Positions 32,926-42,280 are shown, numbered from the stretch's first letter. The stretch is 64,000 nucleotides of DNA from an uncultured Opitutales bacterium (GCA_900548275.1 URJY01000003.1:62001-126000); one strand, 5' to 3'. The notes: generated by a model not told the origin, from the sequence alone. Numbers and translations are program-made.

Positions 32926-34500
32926 TTATTCGAATTTGACTTCGCCGTTTTTAACCCGCATATTTGCGGCTTCGGCGGTCTCCGCCTTTTTGCCGTTGTT
33001 GTCGAGGTTTTTCACGGTTACGTTCCTTACGGGAACGTCGGCGTTTCTGCTTATGATGAGCGAGGGTGCGTCGCTCCTGCCGACGATTTTGATGTTTTCG
33101 TAGGCGATGTCCTCGACTTTCGAATCCTTTTCTACCGATTCAATAAAGATTGCCGTGGGCACGTATTTGTCGTTCGGGTCGGGCAGATAGAGCTCGCCCC
33201 TGTTTTCGCGCTTCTGGAAAATCTGGCGCGGGCACCACGCGTCGTATTCGACGTTGATGTTTTCGAATTTGACGTTTCTTACCGTCGAACCCGACTTGTT
33301 CGAAATGTGCAACGCCTGCCCAGCCGAGCGGATGATGTCGATGTTCCTGAACGTGATGTTTTCGTACGTCCTGCCCTTTATCGACTTTGCCCAAGCCCAG
33401 ACGGCGAGCGACAAACCCCAGTCGTTCCACATCGCGCAGTTTTCTACCGTGATGTTCTTGTTGTTGATGTCGTCCGCCCTGATTATGAAGCTGTCGTCGA
33501 AGGCGCGGATGAACGAGTTTTTGAAGCTCACGTTCGACGAGTCCCAAACGTCGATGCCGTCCGAATTATAACGCCACAGACCTATCATCTTGATGTTGTC
33601 GATGTCGACGTCGGTGCAGCGTCTTACGTTGACGCACCACGAGTTGGGGTCGCGCAGAATAATGCCCTCTACCGACACGTTTTTGCAGTTTCTGAAGTGG
33701 AGGCATCCGAAGCCGCCGCGCGCGAATTTGTCGGCGCGTGTAATGCGCGAGCCGTCGAGAATGCCGCGCCCCGTGATTTTGATGTTTTCGGCGTTGTCGG
33801 CGACGAGGCTGCCGAAGACCACCGCCCCAGCGGCTATGTGCACGCGCGTGTTGCTCTTGAGCATCAGCGTGCCGACATCGTGCCTGCCCGCGCCGAAGTA
33901 GATGTAGTTGGGGTCGTATTTCTTCGAAATGTCGTTGTGCGCGGGCGAGCAGTAGTTGCACTGCGGCGAGCAGAAGTCGGTCTTCTTCACGCCGTCGAGC
34001 TTTTCCATTTTGTTCGGGAAAAGGTGGAGCGAGTTGTGGTAGCCGTTGACTTCCACGACAACCTGCCTGAACGAGTTGAGCCTGAATTTGATTTTGTTCT
34101 TTACGAACTTCGGCTTGAGCGCAAGCGACGAGTTCACGTTGTCGTCGAGCGACGCAGCTTTTGTCGGGCGAATGCCGAGCGACAGCGGACGCACCACCAC
34201 GTCGCGGCAAGTTACGTTCGTCGTAATTTCGATGTCCGCGCCGTCCTCGTCCATATCCCAATAGGCGAACGCCGCCTTTTCGGTCTGTTCAATCGGGCGT
34301 TGATACCCCGGCCACACTTGGTTTATCGGGTATTTCGAAACGGTGCATTCGTAGACGAAAACTTTTTTGCCGTTCACCTTGAGCGTGAAGCTTTCCGATT
34401 TGTTTTCGCCCTGCGGCGCGTTGTGCAGTTTGACTTCCGCGACTGCCGCGAATTGGAATGCCGCAAGCAGCAGCATAGCATATAGTAGTTTTTTTAGCAT
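32926..34500 (-). CDS. GH28-like parallel beta-helix protein, secreted
   Basis: 524 residues with a signal peptide (about 1-21). After a 170-residue N-terminal beta domain comes a right-handed beta-helix with the polygalacturonase-type signature: VVFGSLVADNAENIKITGRGIL, NSD at about 311-313 and FDDS at about 331-334. The GHG and RIK motifs of classical GH28 enzymes are not evident (WGLSLAVWAW stands in the place of GHG). It probably acts on a plant, algal or host polysaccharide in the envelope or outside. The substrate is open. Confidence 0.8.
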   Translation of the reverse strand: MLKKLLYAMLLLAAFQFAAVAEVKLHNAPQGENKSESFTLKVNGKKVFVYECTVSKYPINQVWPGYQRPIEQTEKAAFAYWDMDEDGADIEITTNVTCRDVVVRPLSLGIRPTKAASLDDNVNSSLALKPKFVKNKIKFRLNSFRQVVVEVNGYHNSLHLFPNKMEKLDGVKKTDFCSPQCNYCSPAHNDISKKYDPNYIYFGAGRHDVGTLMLKSNTRVHIAAGAVVFGSLVADNAENIKITGRGILDGSRITRADKFARGGFGCLHFRNCKNVSVEGIILRDPNSWCVNVRRCTDVDIDNIKMIGLWRYNSDGIDVWDSSNVSFKNSFIRAFDDSFIIRADDINNKNITVENCAMWNDWGLSLAVWAWAKSIKGRTYENITFRNIDIIRSAGQALHISNKSGSTVRNVKFENINVEYDAWCPRQIFQKRENRGELYLPDPNDKYVPTAIFIESVEKDSKVEDIAYENIKIVGRSDAPSLIISRNADVPVRNVTVKNLDNNGKKAETAEAANMRVKNGEVKFE

Positions 34501-34618
34501 AGGTTTGTATGTTGGGTTGTTTTGTTGGGGGAATTCCTTTTCGGCGCATCAATCCCACGAAAAAATTCGCGTTCCGTTCGGAACGGTTTGTGCGTTTGAA
34601 AAATCCCCCGTTGCTGCG

Positions 34619-34649
34619 AAAATCCTTGAGGATTTTGTGGCTTTGTCAA
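34619..34649 (-). promoter_or_regulatory. Possible promoter with palindrome upstream of the GH28-like gene
   Basis: TTGACA on the minus strand (34644-34649) is followed by the dyad AAAATCCTTGAGGATTTT (34619-34636) in spacer and -10 position. The -10 is weak. The region 34501-34672 otherwise holds no gene. Confidence 0.35.
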
Positions 34650-34672
34650 CGTATTTGTGGGGTGCGGAAAAA

Positions 34673-35404
34673 TCAGAGTGCGCCGCAGTCTACCGAAACG
34701 TCCTGACCCGTTATCGAGCACGAATCGTCCGAGAGCAGGAAGCGCACGGTTTTTGCGACGCTTTCGGGCGACGGAAGGCTTTTGAGAGATGTCCTGCCGC
34801 GGATTTTCTCCCTGCGGTCTCCGTCGAGCGACGCGCTCATATCGGTTTCCATAAAGCCAGCCGCCACGCTGTTCGAACGGATTCCCCTCCGACCCCACTC
34901 GCGCGCGACGTTTTTCGAGAACGCCTCGAGCGCGCCCTTTGTCGCCGCGTATGCCGACAACCCAGTGTAGCCCGTGTGCGCGCATACCGACGAAACGTGC
35001 ACGATGCTTCCGCGTACGTCGTTCAAAAGCATATTGCGCACGGCGTATTTCGTAAGCAGCACGGGCGCGAACACGTTCACTTCGAACATCGCGCGCAGCC
35101 TGTCGGGGGCGATGTTTGTCAGCAGGTCGTCGTATGCCTGCGCCGCATTGTTGACAAGTCCGTACAGCGGAATTTTGTTCGAAACAAAGCCGTCCGAAAA
35201 AACCGCCTTACGTGCATTTTCGGGCGAAGACAAATCGACGCTTTTGAAAAATACCGCGCCGCCGTATTCCCCGCAGAGCCGCTCGAATTCCTCGGTAGTC
35301 CTGCGCGCGACGGCGAAAACCGTGTAGCCGCCGCACTCCAACAGCGCGCGGCACACCGCCAAGCCCAAGCCCCTTGTTGCCCCCGTTATGATTACGTTTT
35401 TCAT
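34673..35404 (-). CDS. FabG-like SDR of an acyl-carrier cassette
   Basis: 243 residues. SDR with TGATRGLG (7-14), LVNNAAQAY, a catalytic Ser in VHVSSV, YAATK and a C-terminal GQDVSVDCG. The pattern is that of 3-oxoacyl-ACP reductases. It is translationally coupled (ATGA) to an AMP-ligase gene, itself coupled to a carrier-protein gene. I infer that it reduces a ketone on the carrier-bound substrate rather than serving general fatty-acid synthesis. Confidence 0.85.
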   Translation of the reverse strand: MKNVIITGATRGLGLAVCRALLECGGYTVFAVARRTTEEFERLCGEYGGAVFFKSVDLSSPENARKAVFSDGFVSNKIPLYGLVNNAAQAYDDLLTNIAPDRLRAMFEVNVFAPVLLTKYAVRNMLLNDVRGSIVHVSSVCAHTGYTGLSAYAATKGALEAFSKNVAREWGRRGIRSNSVAAGFMETDMSASLDGDRREKIRGRTSLKSLPSPESVAKTVRFLLSDDSCSITGQDVSVDCGAL

Positions 35405-36594
35405 CTTTTCAACTTTCCGGTTCGTGTTGATTCAAGCTCCGAGACGAAGTTTATCCTCCGCGGAATCTCGTATTGCTCGAGCGATTTCGAAAGGAATTTC
35501 CGCATTTCGGCGATGTCAGATTCCGCTCCGTTTTCGGTTTTCAAATCGGCGCAGAGAATGCTGCCCAAGACCGAGTTTTTCCTGCCGTAGACGTGCGCGT
35601 CGAGAACGCCGCCGAACCCGCGCAGCGCGTTTTCGACACGCGACGGATTCACTTTGTACCCGCCGACATTTACGAAATCGGACTGTCTTGCGACGAATCT
35701 GAAACGCCGTCCGTCGGGCGCAAACTCGACTACGTCGCGCGTTCTGTACCACTGCCCGTCGACGGGAATTTCGCCGCCGCCGAGCAGGCTTTTGTGGACG
35801 CACAAAACGCCCGAATCTATTCGTACAAGCCCAGCCGCCGCCTGCGGTAGCGAAAAATATTCGCCGTCGGATACGAGGAGCGTGCCGAATTCGGTCGCGG
35901 CGTAAATGTTGTTGACTTTCGCGTTCGGAAAAACTGCCCCCAATTTTTCGAGCAGTTCGCCCGCCGATTTTTCGCCGCCGAGCGTCAACCGCCTTACCGA
36001 TTCGTAGCGGTTCGGTTCGGGAAGCAACAGCCTGTAAAACGTCGGAGTCGCCGAGATGTGCGAGATTTTTTCGCGGGCGACCAACCCGAAAATTTCGCGC
36101 TTTTGTTTTCCGAAAAGATTCACGATTTCGTTGCCGTTGAAAAATGCCTGAAAGAAAACCTGAAGCCCCGCAATGTGCGACGGATGGTACGCAAAGCCCC
36201 AGACGTCGTCGGAATGTTCATCCGAAACGCGCGCGGAACGCGAGAGCGATTCCGCCGTATGCCAAACTTTGCGCGGTCTGCCTGTCGTTCCCGAAGTGAA
36301 GATTCCGATTTGCGAACGCGAGTTGCGGACGGCGTTTGCGAGCGCGTCGACCGATTCGAAACGCGGCTTCGCAACGGGCACGGACACCTGCGGAAAGTCG
36401 GTAGCGTTTGCGGCATCGGGCAGGACGACATCGACATTGTTTGCAAGCGCAAGCACGAAATCCGCAAAAAAACGGCGCGGATTTTCGCCGACAATCACGC
36501 GCTGCGCCGAACCTGTATTGTTTGCATATTCGAGCAGGTCGGCAAAGGAGAAACAGTCCGCGCCGTCGACTATGAATGTGCGCTGCGGATTCAT
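35401..36594 (-). CDS. AMP-forming acyl ligase (ANL superfamily)
   Basis: 397 residues from ATG 36594; an 8-residue longer frame would lie inside the carrier gene. Adenylation motif TSGTTGRPRK (100-109), YAATEFG (A5-like), TRDVVEF, GGYKVNPSRVE and the late Lys in TRTGKLKR are present. It is shorter than most acyl-CoA ligases and lacks a long N-terminal subdomain, close to stand-alone acyl-ACP ligases. It likely loads a carboxylic acid on the adjacent carrier protein. Confidence 0.85.
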   Translation of the reverse strand: MNPQRTFIVDGADCFSFADLLEYANNTGSAQRVIVGENPRRFFADFVLALANNVDVVLPDAANATDFPQVSVPVAKPRFESVDALANAVRNSRSQIGIFTSGTTGRPRKVWHTAESLSRSARVSDEHSDDVWGFAYHPSHIAGLQVFFQAFFNGNEIVNLFGKQKREIFGLVAREKISHISATPTFYRLLLPEPNRYESVRRLTLGGEKSAGELLEKLGAVFPNAKVNNIYAATEFGTLLVSDGEYFSLPQAAAGLVRIDSGVLCVHKSLLGGGEIPVDGQWYRTRDVVEFAPDGRRFRFVARQSDFVNVGGYKVNPSRVENALRGFGGVLDAHVYGRKNSVLGSILCADLKTENGAESDIAEMRKFLSKSLEQYEIPRRINFVSELESTRTGKLKR

Positions 36595-36824
36595 CGCGGC
36601 TTTTCGATTTTCGCGCAAAGCCCGCCGACGGTATCGACGATTCCGTCTTCGAAAACGTCGACGCCGAATTCGTCCTCGATTTTTACGGTAAGCTCGGCGA
36701 GGTCGAAGGAATCGAAGCCGAAATCCTCGCGAAGCCGCGTCGAAGAGTCGGCGTTTTCAATCGGAGGCAGGGAACGGTTTTCCCTGATGGAATTTAAAAT
36801 CTTCAATATCCTGTCGTTTGGCAT
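36591..36824 (-). CDS. Acyl carrier protein
   Basis: 77 residues, acidic four-helix carrier. Phosphopantetheine attachment Ser39 lies in FGFDSFDLAEL, followed by IEDEFGVDVFED. This is a specialised rather than housekeeping ACP, judging from its DSF instead of DSL and its place in front of an AMP-ligase and SDR. The stop overlaps the ligase start (ATGA). Confidence 0.88.
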   Translation of the reverse strand: MPNDRILKILNSIRENRSLPPIENADSSTRLREDFGFDSFDLAELTVKIEDEFGVDVFEDGIVDTVGGLCAKIEKPR

Positions 36825-37311
36825 AATCGGTGTTTCCGCTTCGGAGTGATGCGCGTTTTTCCACGCTAAAACTGCAACCCAGTGTTGCACACCGACAGTG
36901 CAAAGTAAACGAAAATCAGCGGTGCGCCCGCCGCGCGGTGTTTTTACATTTGCCGAATTTTTTTCGACGGTCGGATTGGAATGTTGTTAATTGTAAAAAA
37001 AGTTATTGCAATGTGTTGAAAAAAAGTACAAAAGGAAACGGTCAAATAGATATGGCGAAAATTCGATGTCGATAAGTCGGTAGAATGGTTATGGAGTCAG
37101 TTATATGTCCGTGTAAAAAAGGGGTATTTGCGCAAAATACTTCGTCGGTTTCCCTCTCCATTTTTCCGAAATCGGTTTTCTCTCGGGCAATTCGGCGCGT
37201 CGTCGGATTGCCTTTTTGCAATTTATTGCGCCTCGCAATGCCGTCGCCTCTTGATTGCGGTTGCGGAAAAGTGTCGCGCTACAAACCACAAAACCAAAAT
37301 ACCAAAATATT
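36825..37311. other. Intergenic stretch upstream of the H1-like gene
   Basis: No supported gene. The first 200 bases are T-rich on one strand and would contain the ACP operon promoter on the minus strand. The part next to the H1-like gene (37280-37311) is A-rich and CA-rich with no Shine-Dalgarno. Short frames present lack motifs. Confidence 0.4.
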
Positions 37312-37671
37312 ATGGCAAAAACAGTAGCAAAAAAGGCGGTTGCCAAAAAGGCTCCCGCAAAGAAATCGGTAAAAAAAGTTGCGGCGGCGAAAAAAGTTCC
37401 CGCAAAAAAGGCGGTCGCCAAGAAAGCTCCTGCCAAGAAAGCGGTAGCGGCGAAGAAATCCCCCGCGAAGAAGGCGGTCGCAAAGAAGGCTGCTCCCGCG
37501 AAAAAGGCGGTTGCTAAAAAAGCCCCCGCAAAGAAAGTGGCGGCGAAAAAGGCAGCCCCCGCGAAAAAGGTTGCGGCTAAGAAAGCTCCCGCAAAGAAGG
37601 CGGTTGCAAAGAAGGCTGCTCCCGCGAAAAAAGCGTGTGCAAAAAAGTGTGCCTGCAAGGCAAAGAAATAG
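37312..37671 (+). CDS. Histone H1-like Lys/Ala-rich DNA-binding protein
   Basis: 119 residues made almost entirely of AKKAPAKKA and AKKAVAKKA repeats, ending with a Cys-containing tail (KKACAKKCACKAKK). Such tails match eukaryotic H1 C-terminal domains and Hc1-type proteins of the PVC group. It is expected to bind and compact DNA non-specifically. There is no globular domain. Start ATG 37312 begins the repeat directly; an in-frame upstream start would add a non-repeat stretch. Repeat number is likely to vary between strains. Confidence 0.85.
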   Translation: MAKTVAKKAVAKKAPAKKSVKKVAAAKKVPAKKAVAKKAPAKKAVAAKKSPAKKAVAKKAAPAKKAVAKKAPAKKVAAKKAAPAKKVAAKKAPAKKAVAKKAAPAKKACAKKCACKAKK

Positions 37672-37696
37672 GGCGACGGTTTTTATTTCGGCAAAG

Positions 37697-37723
37697 GGGC
37701 GCGACGCAAGTTGCGCCTTTTTT
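37697..37723 (+). terminator. Intrinsic terminator of the H1-like gene
   Basis: GGCGCGACGCAAGTTGCGCC followed by six T. Confidence 0.8.
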
Positions 37724-37770
37724 GTCGCTGATTGTTGCGGCGGAGGTCGAATATCATAACGCCGCGAAAC

Positions 37771-37813
37771 AAAAAAAGGGGATTCGTCCGCCGTGTGCGA
37801 CAAATCCCCTTTC
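37771..37813 (-). terminator. Intrinsic terminator of the minus-strand gene
   Basis: On the minus strand, AAAGGGGATT and AATCCCC form a stem around an 18-base loop, followed by a run of T. Confidence 0.7.
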
Positions 37814-37833
37814 CCGATTTTCCGTTGTTGGTA

Positions 37834-38607
37834 TTACGAGCCGAAAGCCGACTGTGCCGAACGCCACCAGTTGTAGTGTTCGTTTTCGAGCTGTTCTTTT
37901 GTCGGCATCGGGTAGAAGAGCATATCGTTGCCGACTCCCACGTAGAAGCCCTTATTGATTGTCCTGTAGAGGAAGTCGGTGCTCGAGCGGACGACCACTT
38001 TGTTGTTTTTGCCGCCCTTGTTGCGAACCTGCATCAGGCAGTAGCGCAGGTGGTACTGGTTGATGTAGGGCAGGTTGTCGATGTCGCCGTTTTCGGGGTC
38101 GGTTTCGAGCGCGCCGAGCTTCAGGTCGCAGAAGGCGATTTTATCGACGTGCACGAGCCTTTCGGGCGAAGTCAGCCGCGCGACGTATTCGGCGGGATTG
38201 AGAATGCTGGCGACTCTCGGGCGGCACGGAGCCAAGTCCTGATACAAGTAGAGGTGCGGCTTGGCGTCGGGCACGAACGGTTTCGGGGAGAGTTCGAGCG
38301 TCTTTCCGTCGGATGTTACAACGTAGAGGTTGCGGAACGCCGACATCGGGATGTGTTCGAGCACGCGGTAGACCGAGAGGTAGACCGACTTGTGCGGCTT
38401 GCCGTCTTCGTGCGGTTTGCAAAGTTCTTCGATTTTGTCGAGGGGCAGGTAGTCGGACTTGAAATTCGGGTCGATTTCGAAGAATACCGCCTGATCGCAG
38501 TTGCGGCGGAAAACGCCCGTTGCGAAGTATGCGCCGAATTCTTCGGGCGGCAGCTGCGAGGCGATAAGAGCTTCGGGTATCAACGACAGATATAGGTAGT
38601 TTTTCAT
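37834..38607 (-). CDS. Conserved-looking cytosolic protein, unknown function
   Basis: 257 residues, no family recognised. There is no signal peptide or membrane helix. Notable segments are YLYLSLIPEALIASQLPPEE, GVFRRNCDQAVFFEID, LEHIPMSAF and a C-terminal FYPMPTKEQLENEHYNWW. AAGGAAAAAG lies just ahead of ATG 38607, so the 26-residue longer frame is rejected. A good terminator follows, so it is a single-gene unit. Balanced composition suggests a real folded protein. Confidence 0.75.
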   Translation of the reverse strand: MKNYLYLSLIPEALIASQLPPEEFGAYFATGVFRRNCDQAVFFEIDPNFKSDYLPLDKIEELCKPHEDGKPHKSVYLSVYRVLEHIPMSAFRNLYVVTSDGKTLELSPKPFVPDAKPHLYLYQDLAPCRPRVASILNPAEYVARLTSPERLVHVDKIAFCDLKLGALETDPENGDIDNLPYINQYHLRYCLMQVRNKGGKNNKVVVRSSTDFLYRTINKGFYVGVGNDMLFYPMPTKEQLENEHYNWWRSAQSAFGS

Positions 38608-38735
38608 CTTTTTCCTTTTTTCGAATTGAGCCTGTCCAAGTTCCTTGTACAGATTGAATCGTAAAAAAATCCGACCGCTTTGCAAGAAAATACGCTCGGA
38701 CTTTTTTCGGGGAAATGTGAAGTTTCTTTGCCGCG

Positions 38736-40286
38736 CTACCTCAGCGAAAACGGGATTTTTTCGAGCCGCGCCGAGTTTGTCTTTACGAATGCGTCCGCCG
38801 CCGTCGTCGAGTATGCCGCGCCGACGGGCAGGTTTTTCGCGGGGGTAATCGACTGCAGCAGAACCGCGAGCGAGCCGCCGAGCATACTGCCCATATATTC
38901 GCCGTTTCGCGAAAGCACTACGTCACCGTCGGACGGCGAGAACGTGCCGAAGACCGATTCTATCAGCCCAACGTCGAGCTTTGCGTAGGCGTTGTTTTTG
39001 AAGTCGGCGCGGAATGGAACGAGCCCGTAGTGGAATTTTTCGGGGTCAACGACCGCGCAGTCGGAGTAGGCGAAGAAGTTTTGCGGAATTTCGAGCGGCT
39101 CGATTTTCTCCTTCTCGAGGAATGTCTGCGGAACTTCGAGCGCGAGCAGGCGCGGGTCTTCGGCTATCGAACTGAGCGAGACCGGCGAGAACTTGAAGCC
39201 TTTGCCGCGCACCGAGACCGACAGCGAATCGGGCGCGAAATACTTGTCCTTTGCCGACGGCGCGACCACCGACGGCGCGCGGAAGACCAGCCAGACCTTC
39301 CCCGCGAATTTCACGGGCAGGGCGCGGAACTCGGCGTTTGTTTTGCCGTCGCCGAAGAGTCCGTTTCTTGTGTAGTCGAAAACGACGTTTACGAAGCGGT
39401 TCTTCACGCTTTGGAAAATTTCGGACGAAGTTTTGGGGCGGAGGTCGCGCACTGTTTCGGAGAGGTTCTTCTGTTGTGCGGCGAGTTCGCCGACGCCCAC
39501 GGCGAGCGTTTCGGCGTGTTCGCGGATTTTCTCCTTTTCGGTCTTTTCTATGTCGACGAGCACGCGGTAGCGTTTGATGTTTTCCTCGTAGATTTGCGTT
39601 TTTGCCGACGCAATTTCGAGGCGCGTTGCGAGGGCGCGCTTTTCGTTTTCGATTGCGCGGTTCTCGCTTTTGAGCGATTCGCCTTCGGCGCGGAGCTCCT
39701 CGAGCTTTTGCTTGTTGCGGCGCAGTTCCTCCTGTGCGGCTTCGAGCTTCTGCTTCGACGACGAATCGGCCTGACGCATATCGCCGAGTTTGCGCTCGAG
39801 CTCGAGGCGTTCGCGCGCCGACTTCTCGAGCCTTTCGCCCGCGGAGACGATTTCGTTCTGGAGCTTTTCGTTGCGCTTTTCCGCCGAATCCACGCGCGAC
39901 TGCAGTTCGCGGCTTTTGTTGAGGATGCGTTCGCGCTCGCCCTCGAGTTCGGCTTTCGTCTTGGCGAGGCGTTCGAGCTCGAGCTCGCGGCTTTCGAGAA
40001 TTTTGCGCTGGCGTTCGGCGAGCTTTTTGTGTTCCTCAGCCGTCTGGGCGAGCTTCGAGATGTCGGAGTCGAGCGACTGCCGCCTGTCGCGTTCGGAGTC
40101 GAGCGACATCTTGAGCAGGTCGAGCATCTGCGCGTCGGCGAACGCCTGCTGCGAGCGTTGTTGCTCAGCCATTTCCTGTTGGGCTTTGAGTGCGGCGTCT
40201 TCGGACGGGGGAGAGTCGAAATTGGCAAGGCTGAGCAGGCTGAGCAGCAGAAAGTCGCAGATGACAATCATAATCGATTTACTCAT
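38736..40286 (-). CDS. Membrane-anchored coiled-coil protein
   Basis: 516 residues, function unknown. The N-terminal hydrophobic segment (SIMIVICDFLLLSLLSLA) is a signal anchor. Residues about 35-290 form a long Glu/Arg/Lys/Gln-rich coiled coil. The C-terminal 220 residues are globular with beta character (VWLVFRAPSVVAP, GDVVLSRNGEYMGSMLGGSLAVLL), faintly like a degenerate trypsin-like fold. Comparable architectures occur in Verrucomicrobiota and Planctomycetes, but I know no function. The overall shape recalls envelope-spanning scaffolds. Confidence 0.75.
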   Translation of the reverse strand: MSKSIMIVICDFLLLSLLSLANFDSPPSEDAALKAQQEMAEQQRSQQAFADAQMLDLLKMSLDSERDRRQSLDSDISKLAQTAEEHKKLAERQRKILESRELELERLAKTKAELEGERERILNKSRELQSRVDSAEKRNEKLQNEIVSAGERLEKSARERLELERKLGDMRQADSSSKQKLEAAQEELRRNKQKLEELRAEGESLKSENRAIENEKRALATRLEIASAKTQIYEENIKRYRVLVDIEKTEKEKIREHAETLAVGVGELAAQQKNLSETVRDLRPKTSSEIFQSVKNRFVNVVFDYTRNGLFGDGKTNAEFRALPVKFAGKVWLVFRAPSVVAPSAKDKYFAPDSLSVSVRGKGFKFSPVSLSSIAEDPRLLALEVPQTFLEKEKIEPLEIPQNFFAYSDCAVVDPEKFHYGLVPFRADFKNNAYAKLDVGLIESVFGTFSPSDGDVVLSRNGEYMGSMLGGSLAVLLQSITPAKNLPVGAAYSTTAADAFVKTNSARLEKIPFSLR

Positions 40287-40447
40287 AAAATTCCTCCTTG
40301 TGGCGTTTGTTTCTTCGGCGCGTTTTTTTTACCGCGTCCCTTTCAATATCGATGGGCAAATCTTTCAAGTAAATTTGCCGACTGCAAGAATAATGTCTTG
40401 CCGAGCGGCGGATTTTGGGCAATCATATTCGGCGGAATTTATCTAAA

Positions 40448-41407
40448 ATGTATCCCAAGCGCAAAAAAGCAATCGACTCCGAACCCAAGAAGAAAACCCT
40501 CCACACCGTAACGCTTACCGACGAACAGGCGGAGAAGCTCGATGCGTGGCTCGACAAGCACCTCTGGGCACCTTTCGACGTCAACTATGCGAAGTTCGCC
40601 TACAAGGGGCGCGACGTAAACGTTGTGGCGTACTCGTCGGGCAAGGTCGTGATTCAGGGCAAGGGAACCGAGGAGTTCGTGCAGTTCGTGCTCGAGCCCG
40701 AAATTACGGGCTTTGCGCAGCTCGGCTACGACGAAGCCCTCCACCCCGAGTGGTACGAGCTTCACGCGGGCGTCGACGAAAGCGGCAAGGGCGACCTCTT
40801 CGGCCCGCTCGTTTCGGCGTGTGTCGTGGCCGACGGCGACGCCGTTCGCAAATGGGTTGCCGACGACCTGCGCGAATCGAAGAAAGTCAGCAGCGACGAA
40901 GCCGTTTTGCGGATGGCGCGGGAAATCAAGGCGACAAAGGGCGTGGCTGTGAAAGTTTCGTACGCGAGTATGGAAAAGTACAACGCCCTCTATATAAAGT
41001 TCGGACGCAATCTGAACAAGCTTCTGGCGTGGTTTCACGCAACGGCGATTACCAGCGCGCTCAACGAACGCCACGCGCCGTGGGGTATGCTCGACCAGTT
41101 CACGAAGCAGCCTCTCGTGCAGCGGCAGCTCGACATCCCGAACTTCGAACTGAAGATGCGGACGAAAGCGGAGGAAGACCCCGTCGTTGCGGCGGCTTCG
41201 ATTATCGCCCGCGCAACCTATATTTACTCGATGCGCAAGCTTTCCGACGAATGCGGCATAAAGCTCAAAAAGGGCGCGAGTGCCGACGTGCGCAAGCAGG
41301 CGGTTGAAATCGTCGAAAAATTCGGTGCGGACGCGCTCAAGCGTTTCGCAAAACTCCACTTTAAAACGGCGTCGGAAGCCATTGCTCAGGCGCGCAAAGC
41401 CGACTGA
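40448..41407 (+). CDS. rnhC: Ribonuclease HIII
   Basis: 319 residues. Cleaves the RNA strand of RNA:DNA hybrids. An N-terminal TBP-like substrate-binding domain (about 15-95, VNYAKFAYKGRDVNVVAYSSGKVVIQGKG) distinguishes HIII from HII. The catalytic part starts GVDESGKGDLFGPLVSA (Asp-Glu pair) and includes EEDPVVAAASIIARATY. The start is ATG 40448, not the in-frame ATG 33 bases before it. Followed 12 bases later by rnhB. Confidence 0.95.
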   Translation: MYPKRKKAIDSEPKKKTLHTVTLTDEQAEKLDAWLDKHLWAPFDVNYAKFAYKGRDVNVVAYSSGKVVIQGKGTEEFVQFVLEPEITGFAQLGYDEALHPEWYELHAGVDESGKGDLFGPLVSACVVADGDAVRKWVADDLRESKKVSSDEAVLRMAREIKATKGVAVKVSYASMEKYNALYIKFGRNLNKLLAWFHATAITSALNERHAPWGMLDQFTKQPLVQRQLDIPNFELKMRTKAEEDPVVAAASIIARATYIYSMRKLSDECGIKLKKGASADVRKQAVEIVEKFGADALKRFAKLHFKTASEAIAQARKAD

Positions 41408-41419
41408 TAACCCCGCGAG

Positions 41420-42184
41420 ATGGCTTCTAAAAAACACAGTGCTATTGAATCGCTTGCGGCTTTCGACGCGGAATATGCGGCGGGGCGGAGCTGGCTTGTG
41501 GGCATAGACGAGGCGGGCAGGGGATGTCTGGCGGGCCCCGTCTGCGCGGCGGCGGCGGCGGTAAAGGCGCGCTCGTACGCAGTGCCCGCGTTTCTCGAAA
41601 CGCTTGCGGGCTTGGACGATTCCAAAAAACTTTCCGAGCACCAACGCGCGGAACTCTACGCAAAACTTGTCGAGCTTAAAAAGAACGGGTGGCTCGATTT
41701 CGAGGCGGCGTTCGCGTCGGTAGACGAGATAGAAAAGCTCAACATTCTTGGCGCGACGCAGCTTGCAATGGCGCGCGCCGCACGCAAGCTCGACGAACGC
41801 CTGAAACTCTATCTGCGCGCCGCATCCGCGCCCGCGACGCTCTTCGGCGAGCAGTCGGTGGACACTTCCAACGCGTGCATTCTAATCGACGGCAAGCCGA
41901 TGAAAAAATTTCCGTACGCGCATACGGCGGTAGTCAAAGGCGACGCGTCGAGCTTGGCGGTCGCGGCGGCTTCGATTGTCGCGAAGGTCTCGAGGGACGC
42001 GCTGATGGACGAGCTTGCCCGCAAGTATCCGCGCTACGGCTTCGAGTCGCACAAGGGCTACGGCACGGCGGCGCACCTGCAAAACCTTATGCTTTTCGGC
42101 GCGTGCGAAATACACAGACCGAGTTTTCTGAAAAAACTCCGCGACGACGGCGGCAAAAAGGAAACGCAGTCGGAACTTTTTTAG
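41420..42184 (+). CDS. rnhB: Ribonuclease HII
   Basis: 254 residues. Removes ribonucleotides misinserted in DNA. Motifs are VGIDEAGRGCLAGPVCAAA, LDDSKKLSEHQR, AAASIVAKVSRDALM and the GYGTAAHLQ region. It is longer than many HII enzymes through an insert around residues 125-150. HII and HIII are in tandem here, possibly from an old duplication. Confidence 0.95.
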   Translation: MASKKHSAIESLAAFDAEYAAGRSWLVGIDEAGRGCLAGPVCAAAAAVKARSYAVPAFLETLAGLDDSKKLSEHQRAELYAKLVELKKNGWLDFEAAFASVDEIEKLNILGATQLAMARAARKLDERLKLYLRAASAPATLFGEQSVDTSNACILIDGKPMKKFPYAHTAVVKGDASSLAVAAASIVAKVSRDALMDELARKYPRYGFESHKGYGTAAHLQNLMLFGACEIHRPSFLKKLRDDGGKKETQSELF

Positions 42185-42280
42185 CGCGCAATCTCCCGAA
42201 AAAATCGGGCGTACGCGGCGCGGAGTGTATTATAGGCTTGCAACAAATCCGAAAATTTACGAAATTGGCGTGAAAATATT

